Source of the DNA: Chromobacterium subtsugae
Lineage (GTDB): Bacteria; Pseudomonadota; Gammaproteobacteria; Burkholderiales; Chromobacteriaceae
Direction: 5' to 3'
Length of the DNA: 64,000 bases
Assembly (NCBI RefSeq): GCF_001676875.1
Contig: NZ_JYKA01000018.1
Location: forward strand, 33,507-97,506
Made by a program: the position numbers and the translations under genes. The notes under the pieces are model-generated. The model worked only from the letters and a program-made list of their open reading frames with translations, did no database searches and was not told where the DNA came from. This document shows, in pieces, positions 7,940 through 16,722 of this stretch (positions are counted from its first letter, which is position 1; every line of letters begins with the position of its first letter).

Positions 7940-9034
7940 ATGGCTACCCGTCAACACGCGGCTGCAACGCCAGCCGCCCAAAGCGCCGCCATGGGCCGGT
8001 TCGAACGCTATCTGACAGTGTGGGTGCTGCTCTGCATCGCGGCCGGCATCGCCGCGGGCCAATTGGCGCCCGGCCTGTTCCATGCCATAAGCCGGCTGGA
8101 GATCGCCCGCGTCAACCTGCCGGTGGGCGCGCTGATCTGGGTGATGATCATCCCGATGCTGATGAAGGTGGACTTCGGCGCGCTGCATCAGCTTAAGCAG
8201 CACGCGCGCGGCATCGCCGTCACCCTGCTGATCAACTGGCTGGTCAAGCCGTTCTCGATGGCGCTGCTGGGCTGGCTGTTCATCCGCCAGCTATTCGCTC
8301 CCTGGCTGCCCGCCGAACAGCTGGACAGCTATGTCGCCGGCCTGATCTTGCTGGCCGCCGCGCCCTGCACCGCCATGGTGTTCGTCTGGAGCCGGCTGAG
8401 CGGCGGCGACCCGCTGTTCACGCTGTCGCAGGTGGCGCTGAACGACGCCATCATGCTGTTCGCCTTCGCGCCTATTGTCGGCCTGCTGCTGGGCATCTCG
8501 GCCATCGCCGTGCCGTGGGACACGCTGCTGGCCTCGGTCGTCCTTTACATCCTGATCCCCGTCATCCTGGCGCAGCTGTGGCGCAAGGCGCTGCTGGCCA
8601 GGGGCCAGGCTGCCTTCGACGCAGCCATGGCCAGCATAGGCCCATGGTCGATGGCGGCGCTGCTGGCGACGCTGGTGCTGTTGTTCGCCTTCCAGGGCGA
8701 AGCCATCCTGCGCCAGCCGCTGGTGATCGCGCTATTGGCAGTACCCATCCTGATCCAGGTGTTTTTCAACTCGGCGCTGGCTTACTGGCTGAACAAGAAA
8801 GCCGGCGAGCAGCACTGCGTAGCCTGCCCGTCGGCGCTGATAGGCGCATCCAATTTCTTCGAGCTGGCGGTCGCCGCCGCCATCAGCCTGTTTGGCTTCC
8901 ACTCCGGCGCGGCGCTCGCCACCGTGGTCGGCGTGCTGGTGGAAGTCCCCGCCATGCTGCTGGTGGTGAAGGCGGTGAAGGCGAGCAAGGGCTGGTATGA
9001 GGGCGCGTCCGGCCAGCGCCGCGATGAGCGATGA
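7940..9034 (+). CDS. acr3: Arsenite efflux transporter Acr3
   Basis: 364-residue inner-membrane carrier of the Acr3 (BASS-like) family with about ten hydrophobic helices. It expels As(III). The fourth-helix motif LLAAAPCTAMVFVWS contains the Cys conserved and essential in Acr3 proteins. NWLVKPFSMALLGW and the late ALIGASNFFELAVAAAI segment are also typical. The 18-residue hydrophilic N-terminal extension rich in Ala may be partly untranslated; an internal ATG near residue 18 is possible. It closes the arsRC-acr3 cassette. No arsH, arsA or arsD is present nearby. Confidence 0.93.
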   Translation: MATRQHAAATPAAQSAAMGRFERYLTVWVLLCIAAGIAAGQLAPGLFHAISRLEIARVNLPVGALIWVMIIPMLMKVDFGALHQLKQHARGIAVTLLINWLVKPFSMALLGWLFIRQLFAPWLPAEQLDSYVAGLILLAAAPCTAMVFVWSRLSGGDPLFTLSQVALNDAIMLFAFAPIVGLLLGISAIAVPWDTLLASVVLYILIPVILAQLWRKALLARGQAAFDAAMASIGPWSMAALLATLVLLFAFQGEAILRQPLVIALLAVPILIQVFFNSALAYWLNKKAGEQHCVACPSALIGASNFFELAVAAAISLFGFHSGAALATVVGVLVEVPAMLLVVKAVKASKGWYEGASGQRRDER

Positions 9035-9065
9035 CAGGGCGCCAGGGCCTCTGCTATCCTTGGAC

Positions 9066-9082
9066 ATCTGGTCAGACCAATC
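9066..9082 (+). promoter_or_regulatory. PdhR/LldR-type operator in front of the regulator gene
   Basis: ATCTGGTCAGACCAATC matches the palindrome AATTGGTNNNACCAATT at 11 of 14 defined bases, with a perfect TGGT-CAG-ACCA core. It ends 10 nt before the regulator ATG and therefore overlaps the place of the ribosome binding site, as expected for autorepression. Confidence 0.65.
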
Positions 9083-9092
9083 TTAGCAAACC

Positions 9093-9863
9093 ATGGCCTA
9101 TCCGAAAGTCTCCCTGCCCAAGCTGTCCGACGTCATCGTCCAGCAGCTGGAAAAACGCATACTCGACGGCGTGCTCAAACCCGGCGACCGCCTGCCGCCG
9201 GAGCGGCAGCTGGCCGAGGAATTCGGCGTGTCGCGGCCGTCGCTGCGCGAGGCGATCCAGCAACTGGCGTCGCGCGGGCTGCTGTCCAGCCGCCAGGGCG
9301 GCGGCACCTGGGTGACCGACAGACTGGAAACCGCCTTCTCCGACCCCTGGGAGAAACTGCTGGGCCAGCACGAGGAACTGCGCGGCGACCTGCTGGAGTT
9401 TCGCCGCGTGCTGGAAGGCACGGTGGCGCGCTGCGCCGCCAGCCGCGCCACCCAGGCCGACCTGGAGCGGCTGCAGCGCTGCGTGGACCGGCTGCAGCAA
9501 GCCTATCGCGGCGGCGATCTGGCCGAGCAGGCCCAAGCCGACGTGGAATTCCACCAGGCGGTGGCGGAGGCCTCGCACAACGCGCTGTTCGCCCACCTGT
9601 CCGGCAGCCTGCTGGCGATGCTGCATCGCCACGTGAAGGACAATATCGCCAACCTGTTCGCGGTCGGCGAAGTGGCGGAGGCGCTGCGCGGCCAGCACCT
9701 GGCCATCTGGCAGGCGATACGCGACGGCCGGCCGGACGAGGCCCAACTGGCTGCCGAACGCCACCTGGACTTCGTCTCCGACACCCTGCAGAACCAGCGC
9801 CAGCAGGCCGAGCGCGACGCGCGCGCGCGGATGCGGCTGGCGCAGGACGACGCCGGGCGCTAA
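9093..9863 (+). CDS. lldR: GntR/FadR-subfamily regulator of lactate/pyruvate metabolism (PdhR/LldR-like)
   Basis: 256-residue repressor with an N-terminal winged helix (about 9-75: LSDVIVQQLEKRILDGVLK, then VSRPSLREAIQQLASRG and RQGGGTWV) and a C-terminal all-helical FCD effector domain. The N-terminus is strikingly like E. coli PdhR (MAY-K--PKLSDVI-QQLE), and the two matching operators (6707-6723 and 9066-9082) carry the PdhR half-sites. The ligand could therefore be pyruvate or lactate; the name LldR is used for the neighbouring lactate operon. No clear Shine-Dalgarno is seen. The gene follows acr3 by 58 nt in the same direction but has its own operator. Confidence 0.85.
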   Translation: MAYPKVSLPKLSDVIVQQLEKRILDGVLKPGDRLPPERQLAEEFGVSRPSLREAIQQLASRGLLSSRQGGGTWVTDRLETAFSDPWEKLLGQHEELRGDLLEFRRVLEGTVARCAASRATQADLERLQRCVDRLQQAYRGGDLAEQAQADVEFHQAVAEASHNALFAHLSGSLLAMLHRHVKDNIANLFAVGEVAEALRGQHLAIWQAIRDGRPDEAQLAAERHLDFVSDTLQNQRQQAERDARARMRLAQDDAGR

Positions 9864-9888
9864 GCCGGCAATCCGCTGCGGCATGAAA

Positions 9889-9919
9889 AAAGCCGCGCGT
9901 CTTGCGACGGCGCGGCTTT
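9889..9919. terminator. Bidirectional terminator between lldR and hldD
   Basis: Ten-base-pair stem AAAGCCGCGC / GCGCGGCTTT with an 11-nt loop, A-tract on the left and T-run on the right. It serves the converging lldR (plus) and hldD (minus) genes. Confidence 0.8.
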
Positions 9920-9950
9920 GGTTTCGCCCACCCGATGGGTGGCCCGGCGA

Positions 9951-10952
9951 TCAGCCCTGGCGGCTGATCAGCCAATCCACGTAACGGTCCACGCCTTCGC
10001 CGACCGATAGCATCGGCGCGGTGTAGCCCGCCTCGCGCAGCTTGCCGATGTCGGCCTGGGTGAAGCTCTGGTACTTGCCTTTCAGCGCGTCCGGGAACGG
10101 AATGTACTCGACGATGCCTTGGGAGATCATCTCGGCCAAGGTCAGCGCCGGCTTGCCTTCATGGCGGCGGCAGGCGTTGACGGCGGCTTCGGCCACGTCG
10201 TTGAACGGCTGAGAGCGGCCGCTGCCCAGATTGTAGATGCCGCTCTTGCCCGGATTGTCCAGGAAGTACAGGTTGACCTTGACCACATCCTCCACCGACA
10301 CGAAATCGCGGCTTTGCATGCCGTCGCCCCAGCCGTCCCAGCCGCCGAACAGCTTGACCTTGCCGTGCTCGCGGTACTGGTTGAAATGGTGGAAGGCGAC
10401 AGAAGCCATCCGGCCCTTGTGCTGCTCCTGCGGGCCATAGACGTTGAAGTAGCGGAAACCCACCGCCTGCGAAGCCAGGCCTTCCTTCATGCGCTGGCGC
10501 AGCACCTGGTCGAACAGGAATTTGGAATAGCCGTAGACATTGAGCGGGCCCTCGTACTGGCGCTCTTCCTTGAACACGGTGCCCTTGCCGTAAGTGGCGG
10601 CGCTGGAGGCGAACAGGAACTGGATTTCCTCGTGCTGACAGTAGTCGAACAGCGCCAGCGTGTACTGATAGTTGTTGTCCATCATGTACTTGCCGTCGTG
10701 ATTCATCGTGTCCGAGCAGGCGCCCTGGTGCAGGATGGCGGTCAACTCGCCCTCGTATTCGCCATCCAGCAGCAGGTGCAGGAATTCGTGCTTGTCGAGG
10801 TAGTGGCTGATTTCGCAATCGACCAGATTATGGAATTTGTCGCCGCTGGAAAGATTGTCGACGGCGATGATGTCGGTGATGCCGCGCTGGTTCAGTCCCT
10901 TGACCAGGTTGGAGCCGATGAAGCCGGCGGCGCCGGTAACGACGATAGTCAT
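9951..10952 (-). CDS. hldD: ADP-L-glycero-D-manno-heptose 6-epimerase
   Basis: 333-residue short-chain dehydrogenase-type epimerase making the ADP-heptose used in the LPS inner core. N-terminal [10 protein letters not shown] is the dinucleotide-binding loop, SSAATYG and the YGYSK (YxxxK) motif form the catalytic site, and [21 protein letters not shown] is typical of HldD. The start ATG at 10952 has AAGGA about 7 nt upstream. It lies at the end of a minus-strand cluster that also contains the heptose kinase gene and ugd. Confidence 0.95.
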   Translation of the reverse strand: MTIVVTGAAGFIGSNLVKGLNQRGITDIIAVDNLSSGDKFHNLVDCEISHYLDKHEFLHLLLDGEYEGELTAILHQGACSDTMNHDGKYMMDNNYQYTLALFDYCQHEEIQFLFASSAATYGKGTVFKEERQYEGPLNVYGYSKFLFDQVLRQRMKEGLASQAVGFRYFNVYGPQEQHKGRMASVAFHHFNQYREHGKVKLFGGWDGWGDGMQSRDFVSVEDVVKVNLYFLDNPGKSGIYNLGSGRSQPFNDVAEAAVNACRRHEGKPALTLAEMISQGIVEYIPFPDALKGKYQSFTQADIGKLREAGYTAPMLSVGEGVDRYVDWLISRQG

Positions 10953-11002
10953 GTGTTTGTCCTTGTTCTGCAATGGGCCGTCCGGCCCGAAAATGAATGG
11001 AT

Positions 11003-11590
11003 TCAGAACCCCGCGCCCGGCGCGGCGAGATATTCCAGCTCCGCGGCGCTGCTGCTGCGGCCCAAGGCGGCATTGCGGTGCGGAAAGCGGCCGAAGCGCG
11101 CGATCACCTGATGATGGCGCCGCGCGTAATCCAGGTAATTGCCGCCGGCCTCGGCGTCCAGCGCCTCGAACAGCCGCAGCGACAGTTCCTGATCGGCCAG
11201 CGACTCGCTGTGCTCGAAAGGAAGATAAAGAAAGATCCGCGCCACCGCCGGCAAGCCGCCATCCAGCCCCTGCTCCAGCGCGCGCGGCGCGCCCTGGCGC
11301 GCCGCCGCGTCGCAAGCGAAAGCCCGCGCCTCGCCGCGAAACAGATTGCGCGGAAACTGGTCGGCCGCCAGCAGCCAGGCCAGCGCGGCGCGGGCATCGC
11401 CGTCGGCCATCTCCAGCTCGCCATCGGCCAATTGCCGGCACAAGGGCGCGAACCGCTGGCGGATGGCCGCGTCGAAAGCCTCGTCGCGGCGGAACCACGC
11501 CTCGCGCGGCGCGGCCAGGCTGGCATCGTCGGACCCGCCAAACCAGAATTCCAGCACGGCCTCGACTTGCGCCGGCGTCAGTGTCGCCAT
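11003..11590 (-). CDS. DUF924 family protein
   Basis: 195-residue alpha-helical protein of unknown function, DUF924 (TPR-like fold). Typical features are VLEFWFGG near the start, the [13 protein letters not shown] segment (about 75-88), LYLPFEHSE (about 125) and [22 protein letters not shown] (about 155-176). The start MATLTPAQ at 11590 has GGAGG upstream; a longer frame to 11644 is less likely. It is inserted, with 50-nt gaps on both sides, between hldD and the heptose kinase gene, so it may be co-transcribed with LPS genes, but nothing in the sequence ties it to that pathway. Confidence 0.85.
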   Translation of the reverse strand: MATLTPAQVEAVLEFWFGGSDDASLAAPREAWFRRDEAFDAAIRQRFAPLCRQLADGELEMADGDARAALAWLLAADQFPRNLFRGEARAFACDAAARQGAPRALEQGLDGGLPAVARIFLYLPFEHSESLADQELSLRLFEALDAEAGGNYLDYARRHHQVIARFGRFPHRNAALGRSSSAAELEYLAAPGAGF

Positions 11591-11640
11591 CCCAGCCTCC
11601 CCATTAGCGAATGGACCCGGCAGCTGCCGGGGCGTTCCCA

Positions 11641-12603
11641 TCAAAGCGCGAACAGCTCCTGCTGCGAGCAGACCGCGGTGCCCAGCTTGCCGACCACCAC
11701 GCCGGCGGCGGCATTGGCCAGGCTCATCGCCACCGGCAGGCTTTGCCCGGCGGCCAGCGCCAGGCCCAGCGTGCCGATCACCGTGTCGCCGGCGCCGGAC
11801 ACGTCATACACCTCGCGGGCGAAAGTAGGCTGATGCAGCGCGCCGTCGGCGCGGAACAGCGTCATGCCCTCTTCGCTGCGCGTCACCAGCAGCGCGTCCA
11901 GATTCAATTCCTCGCGCAGTTTCTGCGCCTTGCGCACCAATACATCCTCGTCGCGCCAGGAGCCCGCCACCTGGCTGAACTCGCTGCGATTCGGCGTCAG
12001 CAGCGTGGCGCCGGCGTACTTGCTGTAATCGTCGCCCTTGGGGTCGATCAGCACCGGCTTGCCGGCGGCGCGCGCCAGCTCGATCATCCGCGCCACATGG
12101 GTCAGGCCGCCCTTGCCGTAGTCGGACAGAATCACCACGTCGTGATCGGCGACGATAGCCGAGAATTCCTGCAGTTTGTCGGCCAGTATCTCGTGACTGG
12201 GCGAATCTTCGAAGTCCAGGCGGATCAGTTGCTGCTGCCTGGCCACCACCCGCAGCTTGACCGTGGTGGCGATCTTGGCGTCGCGCTTGAACGAGGTGGC
12301 GATGCCGTCATCGCGCAGCAGCCGCTCCAGCACACCGGCCGCCTCGTCGTCGCCGACCACCGACAAAATGGTCGCCTTCCCGCCCAGGCCGGCGATATTG
12401 CGCGCCACGTTGGCCGCGCCGCCGGCGCGCTCCTCGCTGCGGCCTATCTTGGCCACCGGCACCGGCGCCTCTGGAGAAATGCGCGACACATCGCCGAACC
12501 AGTAACGGTCCAGCATCACATCGCCCACCACCAGCACCCGCGCGCGCGCCAGGCTTTCCGCCAGCCTGACGGCATCCAGCTCCAGCTCTTGCATCAAACC
12601 CAT
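11641..12603 (-). CDS. rfaE1: D-glycero-beta-D-manno-heptose-7-phosphate kinase (HldE domain I only)
   Basis: 320-residue PfkB/ribokinase-family kinase that phosphorylates heptose-7-phosphate at C1. LVVGDVMLDRYWFGDVSRISPEAPVP, GGAANVARN and the catalytic GAGDTVIGTL (about residue 270) identify it. The C-terminal adenylyltransferase domain of the bifunctional E. coli HldE is absent, so a separate rfaE2/HldC gene is expected elsewhere, as in Neisseria and other beta-proteobacteria. GGGGG upstream of the ATG serves as ribosome binding site. Only 12 nt separate it from ugd. Confidence 0.93.
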   Translation of the reverse strand: MGLMQELELDAVRLAESLARARVLVVGDVMLDRYWFGDVSRISPEAPVPVAKIGRSEERAGGAANVARNIAGLGGKATILSVVGDDEAAGVLERLLRDDGIATSFKRDAKIATTVKLRVVARQQQLIRLDFEDSPSHEILADKLQEFSAIVADHDVVILSDYGKGGLTHVARMIELARAAGKPVLIDPKGDDYSKYAGATLLTPNRSEFSQVAGSWRDEDVLVRKAQKLREELNLDALLVTRSEEGMTLFRADGALHQPTFAREVYDVSGAGDTVIGTLGLALAAGQSLPVAMSLANAAAGVVVGKLGTAVCSQQELFAL

Positions 12604-12615
12604 AGCTCTGCCCCC

Positions 12616-13935
12616 TTATCGGCCAATGGCCAGGTAATCGAAGCCCTGCTCGCGCAGCCATGACGGGTCGTACATATTGCGGCCGTCGAAAATCAATGGC
12701 TGCTTCAGGCTGGCCTTGATCGCGTCGAAATCCGGCGCCCGGAACATTTTCCACTCCGTCACGATCAGCAAGGCGTCGGCGCCTTCCAGCGCCGCCATCA
12801 TATCGTCGGCGAAGCGCAGCCGCGCATTGCCGCCCATCACGCGGCTGGCTTCGTGGGTGGCCACCGGATCGAAAGCCACCACTTCGGCGCCCCGCCGAGT
12901 CAGTTCGTCCACAATCACCCGGCTCGGCGCTTCGCGCATATCGTCGGTATTGGGCTTGAACGCCAGGCCCCACAACGCGAAGCGGCGGCCGGCCAGATCG
13001 CTGCCGAAGCGGCCCACCACCTTGTCCACCAACCGCAGCTTCTGGATATCGTTGGCCTCTTCCACCGCGGTCAGCACGCGCAACGTATGGCCGTGCTCCT
13101 TGCCGGTCTGCACCAGCGCCTTGACGTCCTTGGGGAAGCAGGAGCCGCCGTAGCCGACGCCGGGATACAGGAACTGATAGCCGATGCGCGGATCCGAGCC
13201 CATGCCCAGCCGCACCTGCTCGATGTCGGCGCCCATGGTCTCGGCCAGATTGGCCAACTCGTTCATGAAGGAAATGCGGGTGGCCAACATCGCGTTGGCG
13301 GCGTACTTGGTCAGTTCGGCCGAGCGCACGTCCATCAGCAGCACGCGCTCGTGGTTGCGCTGGAACGGCTTGTACAGCCGGCGCATGATCTCGGCGGCGC
13401 GCTCGTCGTCCACGCCTATCACCACCCGGTCCGGCCGCATGAAGTCGTCGATCGCCGCGCCTTCCTTCAGGAATTCCGGATTCGACACCACGCTGAACGG
13501 CAGCGCCGCGCCGCGCGCGGCCAGTTCTTCCGCTATCGCCGCGCGCACCTTGTCGGCGGTGCCGACCGGCACCGTGGACTTGTCCACCACCACCCGGTAA
13601 TCCGCCATGTGGCGGGCGATATTGCGCGCCGCGCCCAGCACGTATTGCAGGTCGGCGGAGCCGTCCTCATCCGGCGGCGTGCCGACGGCGATGAACTGCA
13701 CCTCGCCGAAAGCGACCGACTCGGCCACGTCGGTGGTGAAATGCAGGCGGCCGGCGGCCACGTTGCGTTTCACCATCTCTTCCAGGCCAGGCTCGAAAAT
13801 GGGGATGCCGCCGTTTTGCAGAATTTCGATCTTGCGCGGGTCCACGTCCAGGCAGCACACCTGGTAGCCGGTTTCCGCCAAGCAGGTGCCGGTGACCAGG
13901 CCGACATAGCCGGAACCAATGACAGTGACTTTCAT
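12616..13935 (-). CDS. ugd: UDP-glucose 6-dehydrogenase
   Basis: 439-residue NAD-dependent enzyme oxidising UDP-glucose to UDP-glucuronate, a precursor for LPS modification or capsule. The N-terminus [15 protein letters not shown] is the NAD site, STVPVGT and [10 protein letters not shown] are family motifs, and [13 protein letters not shown] holds the catalytic Cys (about residue 260). Its ATG overlaps the pyrF stop (ATGA), coupling a cell-envelope gene to a pyrimidine gene. Confidence 0.95.
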   Translation of the reverse strand: MKVTVIGSGYVGLVTGTCLAETGYQVCCLDVDPRKIEILQNGGIPIFEPGLEEMVKRNVAAGRLHFTTDVAESVAFGEVQFIAVGTPPDEDGSADLQYVLGAARNIARHMADYRVVVDKSTVPVGTADKVRAAIAEELAARGAALPFSVVSNPEFLKEGAAIDDFMRPDRVVIGVDDERAAEIMRRLYKPFQRNHERVLLMDVRSAELTKYAANAMLATRISFMNELANLAETMGADIEQVRLGMGSDPRIGYQFLYPGVGYGGSCFPKDVKALVQTGKEHGHTLRVLTAVEEANDIQKLRLVDKVVGRFGSDLAGRRFALWGLAFKPNTDDMREAPSRVIVDELTRRGAEVVAFDPVATHEASRVMGGNARLRFADDMMAALEGADALLIVTEWKMFRAPDFDAIKASLKQPLIFDGRNMYDPSWLREQGFDYLAIGR

Positions 13936-14675
13936 GGCTTCTGATTCCGGTATTGCTGAATGTCTTGATTGATCTGGCGCAGCGTGGCCAGCGGATCGGC
14001 GGAGCCGGTGATGGAGCGGCCGATCACCAGGTAGTCGGCGCCGGCTTGCAGCGCCGCCAGCGGCGTCATCACGCGGCGCTGGTCGTCATTGCCGCTTTCG
14101 GCCAGGCGGATGCCCGGCGTCACCAGCTTGAAATCCTGGCCCAGCGCCTGCTTCAGCATCGAAGCCTCCTGCGCGGAGCACACCACGCCGTCCAGGCCGC
14201 AATCGCGGGTCAGCGTCGCCAGGCGGCGCACATGCTCTTCCGGCGACACGGCGATGCCGATTTCCGCGAGGTCGGACGCATCCATGCTGGTCAGCACCGT
14301 CACCGCGATCAGCAGCGGGCGCTGGCTGTAGCCGGCCAGCGCTTCGCGCGCGGCTTCCATCATGCGGCGGCCGCCCGAGGCGTGCACATTGACCATCCAC
14401 ACGCCGGCGTCGGCCGCCGCCTTGCAGGCGTGGGCGACCGTGTTGGGAATATCGTGGAACTTCATGTCCAGGAACACCTGGAAGCCGCGCGCGCTCAGGG
14501 TTTCCACCAGATTGCGGCCGCTGGAGGTGAACAGCTCCTTGCCCACTTTCAGCCGGCATTCGGACGGGTCAAGCCGGCTGGCGAAATCCAGCGCCTTGGC
14601 GGCGTTGTCGAAATCCAGCGCCACCAACACCGGCGAATCGATCCGCGCATCCGCAGCTGCGATCAAAGGGTTCAT
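13932..14675 (-). CDS. pyrF: Orotidine 5'-phosphate decarboxylase
   Basis: 247-residue TIM-barrel enzyme that makes UMP from [16 protein letters not shown] near the start, [12 protein letters not shown] (about 42-53) and the catalytic [11 protein letters not shown] (about 70-80) are present, as is the phosphate-binding TPGIR and VIGRSI near the C-terminus. This is the short E. coli-like group I form. UMP leads to UTP and thus to the UDP-sugars used by the overlapping ugd gene. Confidence 0.96.
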   Translation of the reverse strand: MNPLIAAADARIDSPVLVALDFDNAAKALDFASRLDPSECRLKVGKELFTSSGRNLVETLSARGFQVFLDMKFHDIPNTVAHACKAAADAGVWMVNVHASGGRRMMEAAREALAGYSQRPLLIAVTVLTSMDASDLAEIGIAVSPEEHVRRLATLTRDCGLDGVVCSAQEASMLKQALGQDFKLVTPGIRLAESGNDDQRRVMTPLAALQAGADYLVIGRSITGSADPLATLRQINQDIQQYRNQKP

Positions 14676-14749
14676 GCATGCTCCATCATTCTATTTATAT
14701 GTGCGAAGCGCCGCCGAGGGTCAGCGGCGGCGCGAAGTTCAAGACGGCG

Positions 14750-15907
14750 TCAGGCTTCCGAACGGTTGGCGGTGAAGCTTTCCCATTCGCCGCAGGCGGG
14801 GCAATGCCAGAAGAAGGCCCGCGAGCGGAAATTGCAGCATTTGCAGCGATGCACGCTCAAACGCTGGGAATGTTTGAGTATCAGCGCGCGCGCCACCTCG
14901 GCGTCCATCCGGCCCTCCGGCGACAGCTCGTCCATCTGCGCCTCTATCATCCGGTAGACGCCGGACAGGCTGGGACGCGCGTGCACCGCCTCGCGCACGC
15001 CTTCCAGCGCGCGCGCCTCGCCCTCGTAAGTGGCGATTTTCTGGTACAGCAGGTCGGTCAGTTCCAACTGCGGGAAAGTGCGCTGGTAGCCGCGCAGCAG
15101 GGCGATGCCCTCCGACGGCTTGCCCAGTTTCTCATAGGCGTCGAACAGACGCTCGGCCGCCATCGCCAGGTATTCGTAGTTCTGCTTCTCTATGCCCTGC
15201 CAGGCCGCCATCGCCGCTTCGACATGGCCTTCGGCGAATTCGATGTCGCCGAGGATCAGGCTGGCGCGCACGCACTTGCGGTTGGCGGCGATCGCCTCCG
15301 CCACATACTGGCGCGCCTGCTCGTAATGGGATTGGTACAGCTCGCCCTGCGCCAGTTCGCAATAGAACTGCGCCACTTCATGCTGGAAGGAATGCGCGTC
15401 GCTGCGCAGCTCGCGGGCGGTTTCAATCGCCTTTTTCCAGTCGCGGTCCTGCTGGTAGATGTCGAGCAGCTGCCGCCGCGCCGCCAGCGCCATATTGCCG
15501 TCCAGCAGCTTCAGCAGGATTTCCTCGGCGCGATCGACCAAGCCCGCCTTGCGGAAATCCTGCGCCAGCTCGTTGCGCACCAGATCGCGGTGCTCGCCGG
15601 GCAGATCGGACGAGTCCAGCATCTGCTGGTGCAGGCGGATGGCGCGGTCGTTCTCGCCGCGCTTGCGGTAGAGCTTGCCCAGCACATGCTGCAATTCCAG
15701 CGCCGCGCCCTGCTGGCGCGCCACCTCGGACAAAGCCTGCGCGGCGACGTCGGTCTTGTCGTCAACCAGCGCGTCCAGGCCGCGAAAATACGAAATCGGC
15801 ACCGCTTTCGCCTGCTTCAGCACGGTGCGCATATCCACCCGGGCCGCAAACCAGCCCAGGCCGAAAAAGGCTGGAAACAGCAGCAGCCACCACAAATCGA
15901 GTTCCAA
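14750..15907 (-). CDS. lapB: LPS assembly protein LapB (TPR heat-shock protein YciM)
   Basis: About 385-residue inner-membrane-anchored TPR protein that regulates LpxC proteolysis and so LPS synthesis. One N-terminal transmembrane helix (WWLLLFPAFFGLGWFAARVD) is followed by TPR helices and a C-terminal rubredoxin-like zinc module (CKCC about 27 from the end and CPACGEWE). The start appears to be TTG: AAGGA at 15914-15918 is 6 nt from the TTG at 15907, while a TTG at 15913 would abut it. LapA precedes it by 62 nt; the pair is conserved. Confidence 0.9.
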   Translation of the reverse strand: MELDLWWLLLFPAFFGLGWFAARVDMRTVLKQAKAVPISYFRGLDALVDDKTDVAAQALSEVARQQGAALELQHVLGKLYRKRGENDRAIRLHQQMLDSSDLPGEHRDLVRNELAQDFRKAGLVDRAEEILLKLLDGNMALAARRQLLDIYQQDRDWKKAIETARELRSDAHSFQHEVAQFYCELAQGELYQSHYEQARQYVAEAIAANRKCVRASLILGDIEFAEGHVEAAMAAWQGIEKQNYEYLAMAAERLFDAYEKLGKPSEGIALLRGYQRTFPQLELTDLLYQKIATYEGEARALEGVREAVHARPSLSGVYRMIEAQMDELSPEGRMDAEVARALILKHSQRLSVHRCKCCNFRSRAFFWHCPACGEWESFTANRSEA

Positions 15908-15969
15908 CAGCAATCCTTTCGGGATAATAGAATCCGGGCCGCGGACGCGGCCGGCAGGCTAGGCGGCCA

Positions 15970-16263
15970 TCAATCGGCGATGGCGTCGCTGGGATCGCTG
16001 ACAACCTTGCTGGCAGGCGGGCGATTGCGCAGCTCTTTCTTCAGTTGCGAAAGCTCGCGGCGGGTTCTCAGGTAGAAGCTGAAAGTGGCCAGCAGGCCTA
16101 CCACCGCGCCGGCGACGAAGAACAGCAACAGGAAGACGATGAACGGCGCCGACCAAGATTGGCCGAAGAACAGTTTGAATTCGACCGCGTGGCTGTTCTG
16201 CACGGTGACCGCGACCAGCAGCAACAACAGGGCCAGTTCGACGATACGCAACAAATATCGCAT
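15970..16263 (-). CDS. lapA: LPS assembly protein LapA (DUF1049)
   Basis: 97-residue membrane protein with two transmembrane helices (about 3-22 and 40-62), an intervening short periplasmic loop with VQNSHAVEFKLFFGQ, and a cytoplasmic coiled segment (LRTRRELSQLKKELRNR). This is the LapA/YciS pattern. It partners LapB, encoded immediately downstream. Confidence 0.9.
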   Translation of the reverse strand: MRYLLRIVELALLLLLVAVTVQNSHAVEFKLFFGQSWSAPFIVFLLLFFVAGAVVGLLATFSFYLRTRRELSQLKKELRNRPPASKVVSDPSDAIAD

Positions 16264-16346
16264 GGGTTCGCTCGATGGGTTTGCCGGAGTGCAATTTTAA
16301 ACGATAGCCAGCCACAACCCAAGCCGCCGCGCGCTCCGAATACGAA

Positions 16347-16373
16347 AAAAGCGCCGCAAAATGCGGCGCTTTT
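16347..16373. terminator. Terminator after ihfB
   Basis: AAAAGCGCCGC-AAAAT-GCGGCGCTTTT, an 11-bp stem with A- and T-tracts on both sides. It ends the rpsA-ihfB transcript (minus strand) upstream of the lapA promoter area. Confidence 0.85.
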
Positions 16374-16400
16374 GGCACGACAGGCGTCAAAGAACTGCCA

Positions 16401-16715
16401 TCAGGCCTGGGTCTGCTCCAACAGGGACAGATCCACGCGCTCCCGCAGTTCCTTGCCAGCCTTGAAATGAGGCACGTATTTCTCAGGAACCGAGACGCTG
16501 GTGCCCGACTTAGGATTGCGGCCGACGCGCGGCGGACGGTAGTTCAAATCGAAGCTACCGAAGCCGCGGATTTCGATCCGGCTTCCCTGAGCCAGGTTGT
16601 TGGCCATCGCATCCAGAATGGTCTTGACGGCCAACTCAGCATCTTTGTAGACCAACTGAGAATTGCGCTCGGCGAGTCTCTCGGACAGCCGCGCGATCAG
16701 CTCAGATTTGGTCAT
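16401..16715 (-). CDS. ihfB: Integration host factor beta subunit
   Basis: 104-residue DNA-bending protein of the HU/IHF family, partner of Ihf[12 protein letters not shown] at the start and the DNA-binding arm [26 protein letters not shown] with the conserved Pro are clear. The C-terminal tail [13 protein letters not shown] is IHF-beta-like. It follows rpsA by 7 nt, the usual rpsA-ihfB arrangement. Confidence 0.96.
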   Translation of the reverse strand: MTKSELIARLSERLAERNSQLVYKDAELAVKTILDAMANNLAQGSRIEIRGFGSFDLNYRPPRVGRNPKSGTSVSVPEKYVPHFKAGKELRERVDLSLLEQTQA

Positions 16716-16722
16716 GACGCAA

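Noticed and set aside
9078..9092. Possible ribosome binding site of lldR
   Set aside because: No purine-rich Shine-Dalgarno is found between the operator and the ATG; left unannotated.
14708..14733. Hairpin GCGCCGCCG/CGGCGGCGC between lapB and pyrF
   Set aside because: Strong stem but no T-run on either strand, and pyrF may be co-transcribed with lapB; cannot be called a terminator.
14678..16075. 465-codon plus-strand frame over lapB
   Set aside because: Shadow of lapB/lapA; composition is the usual antisense pattern.
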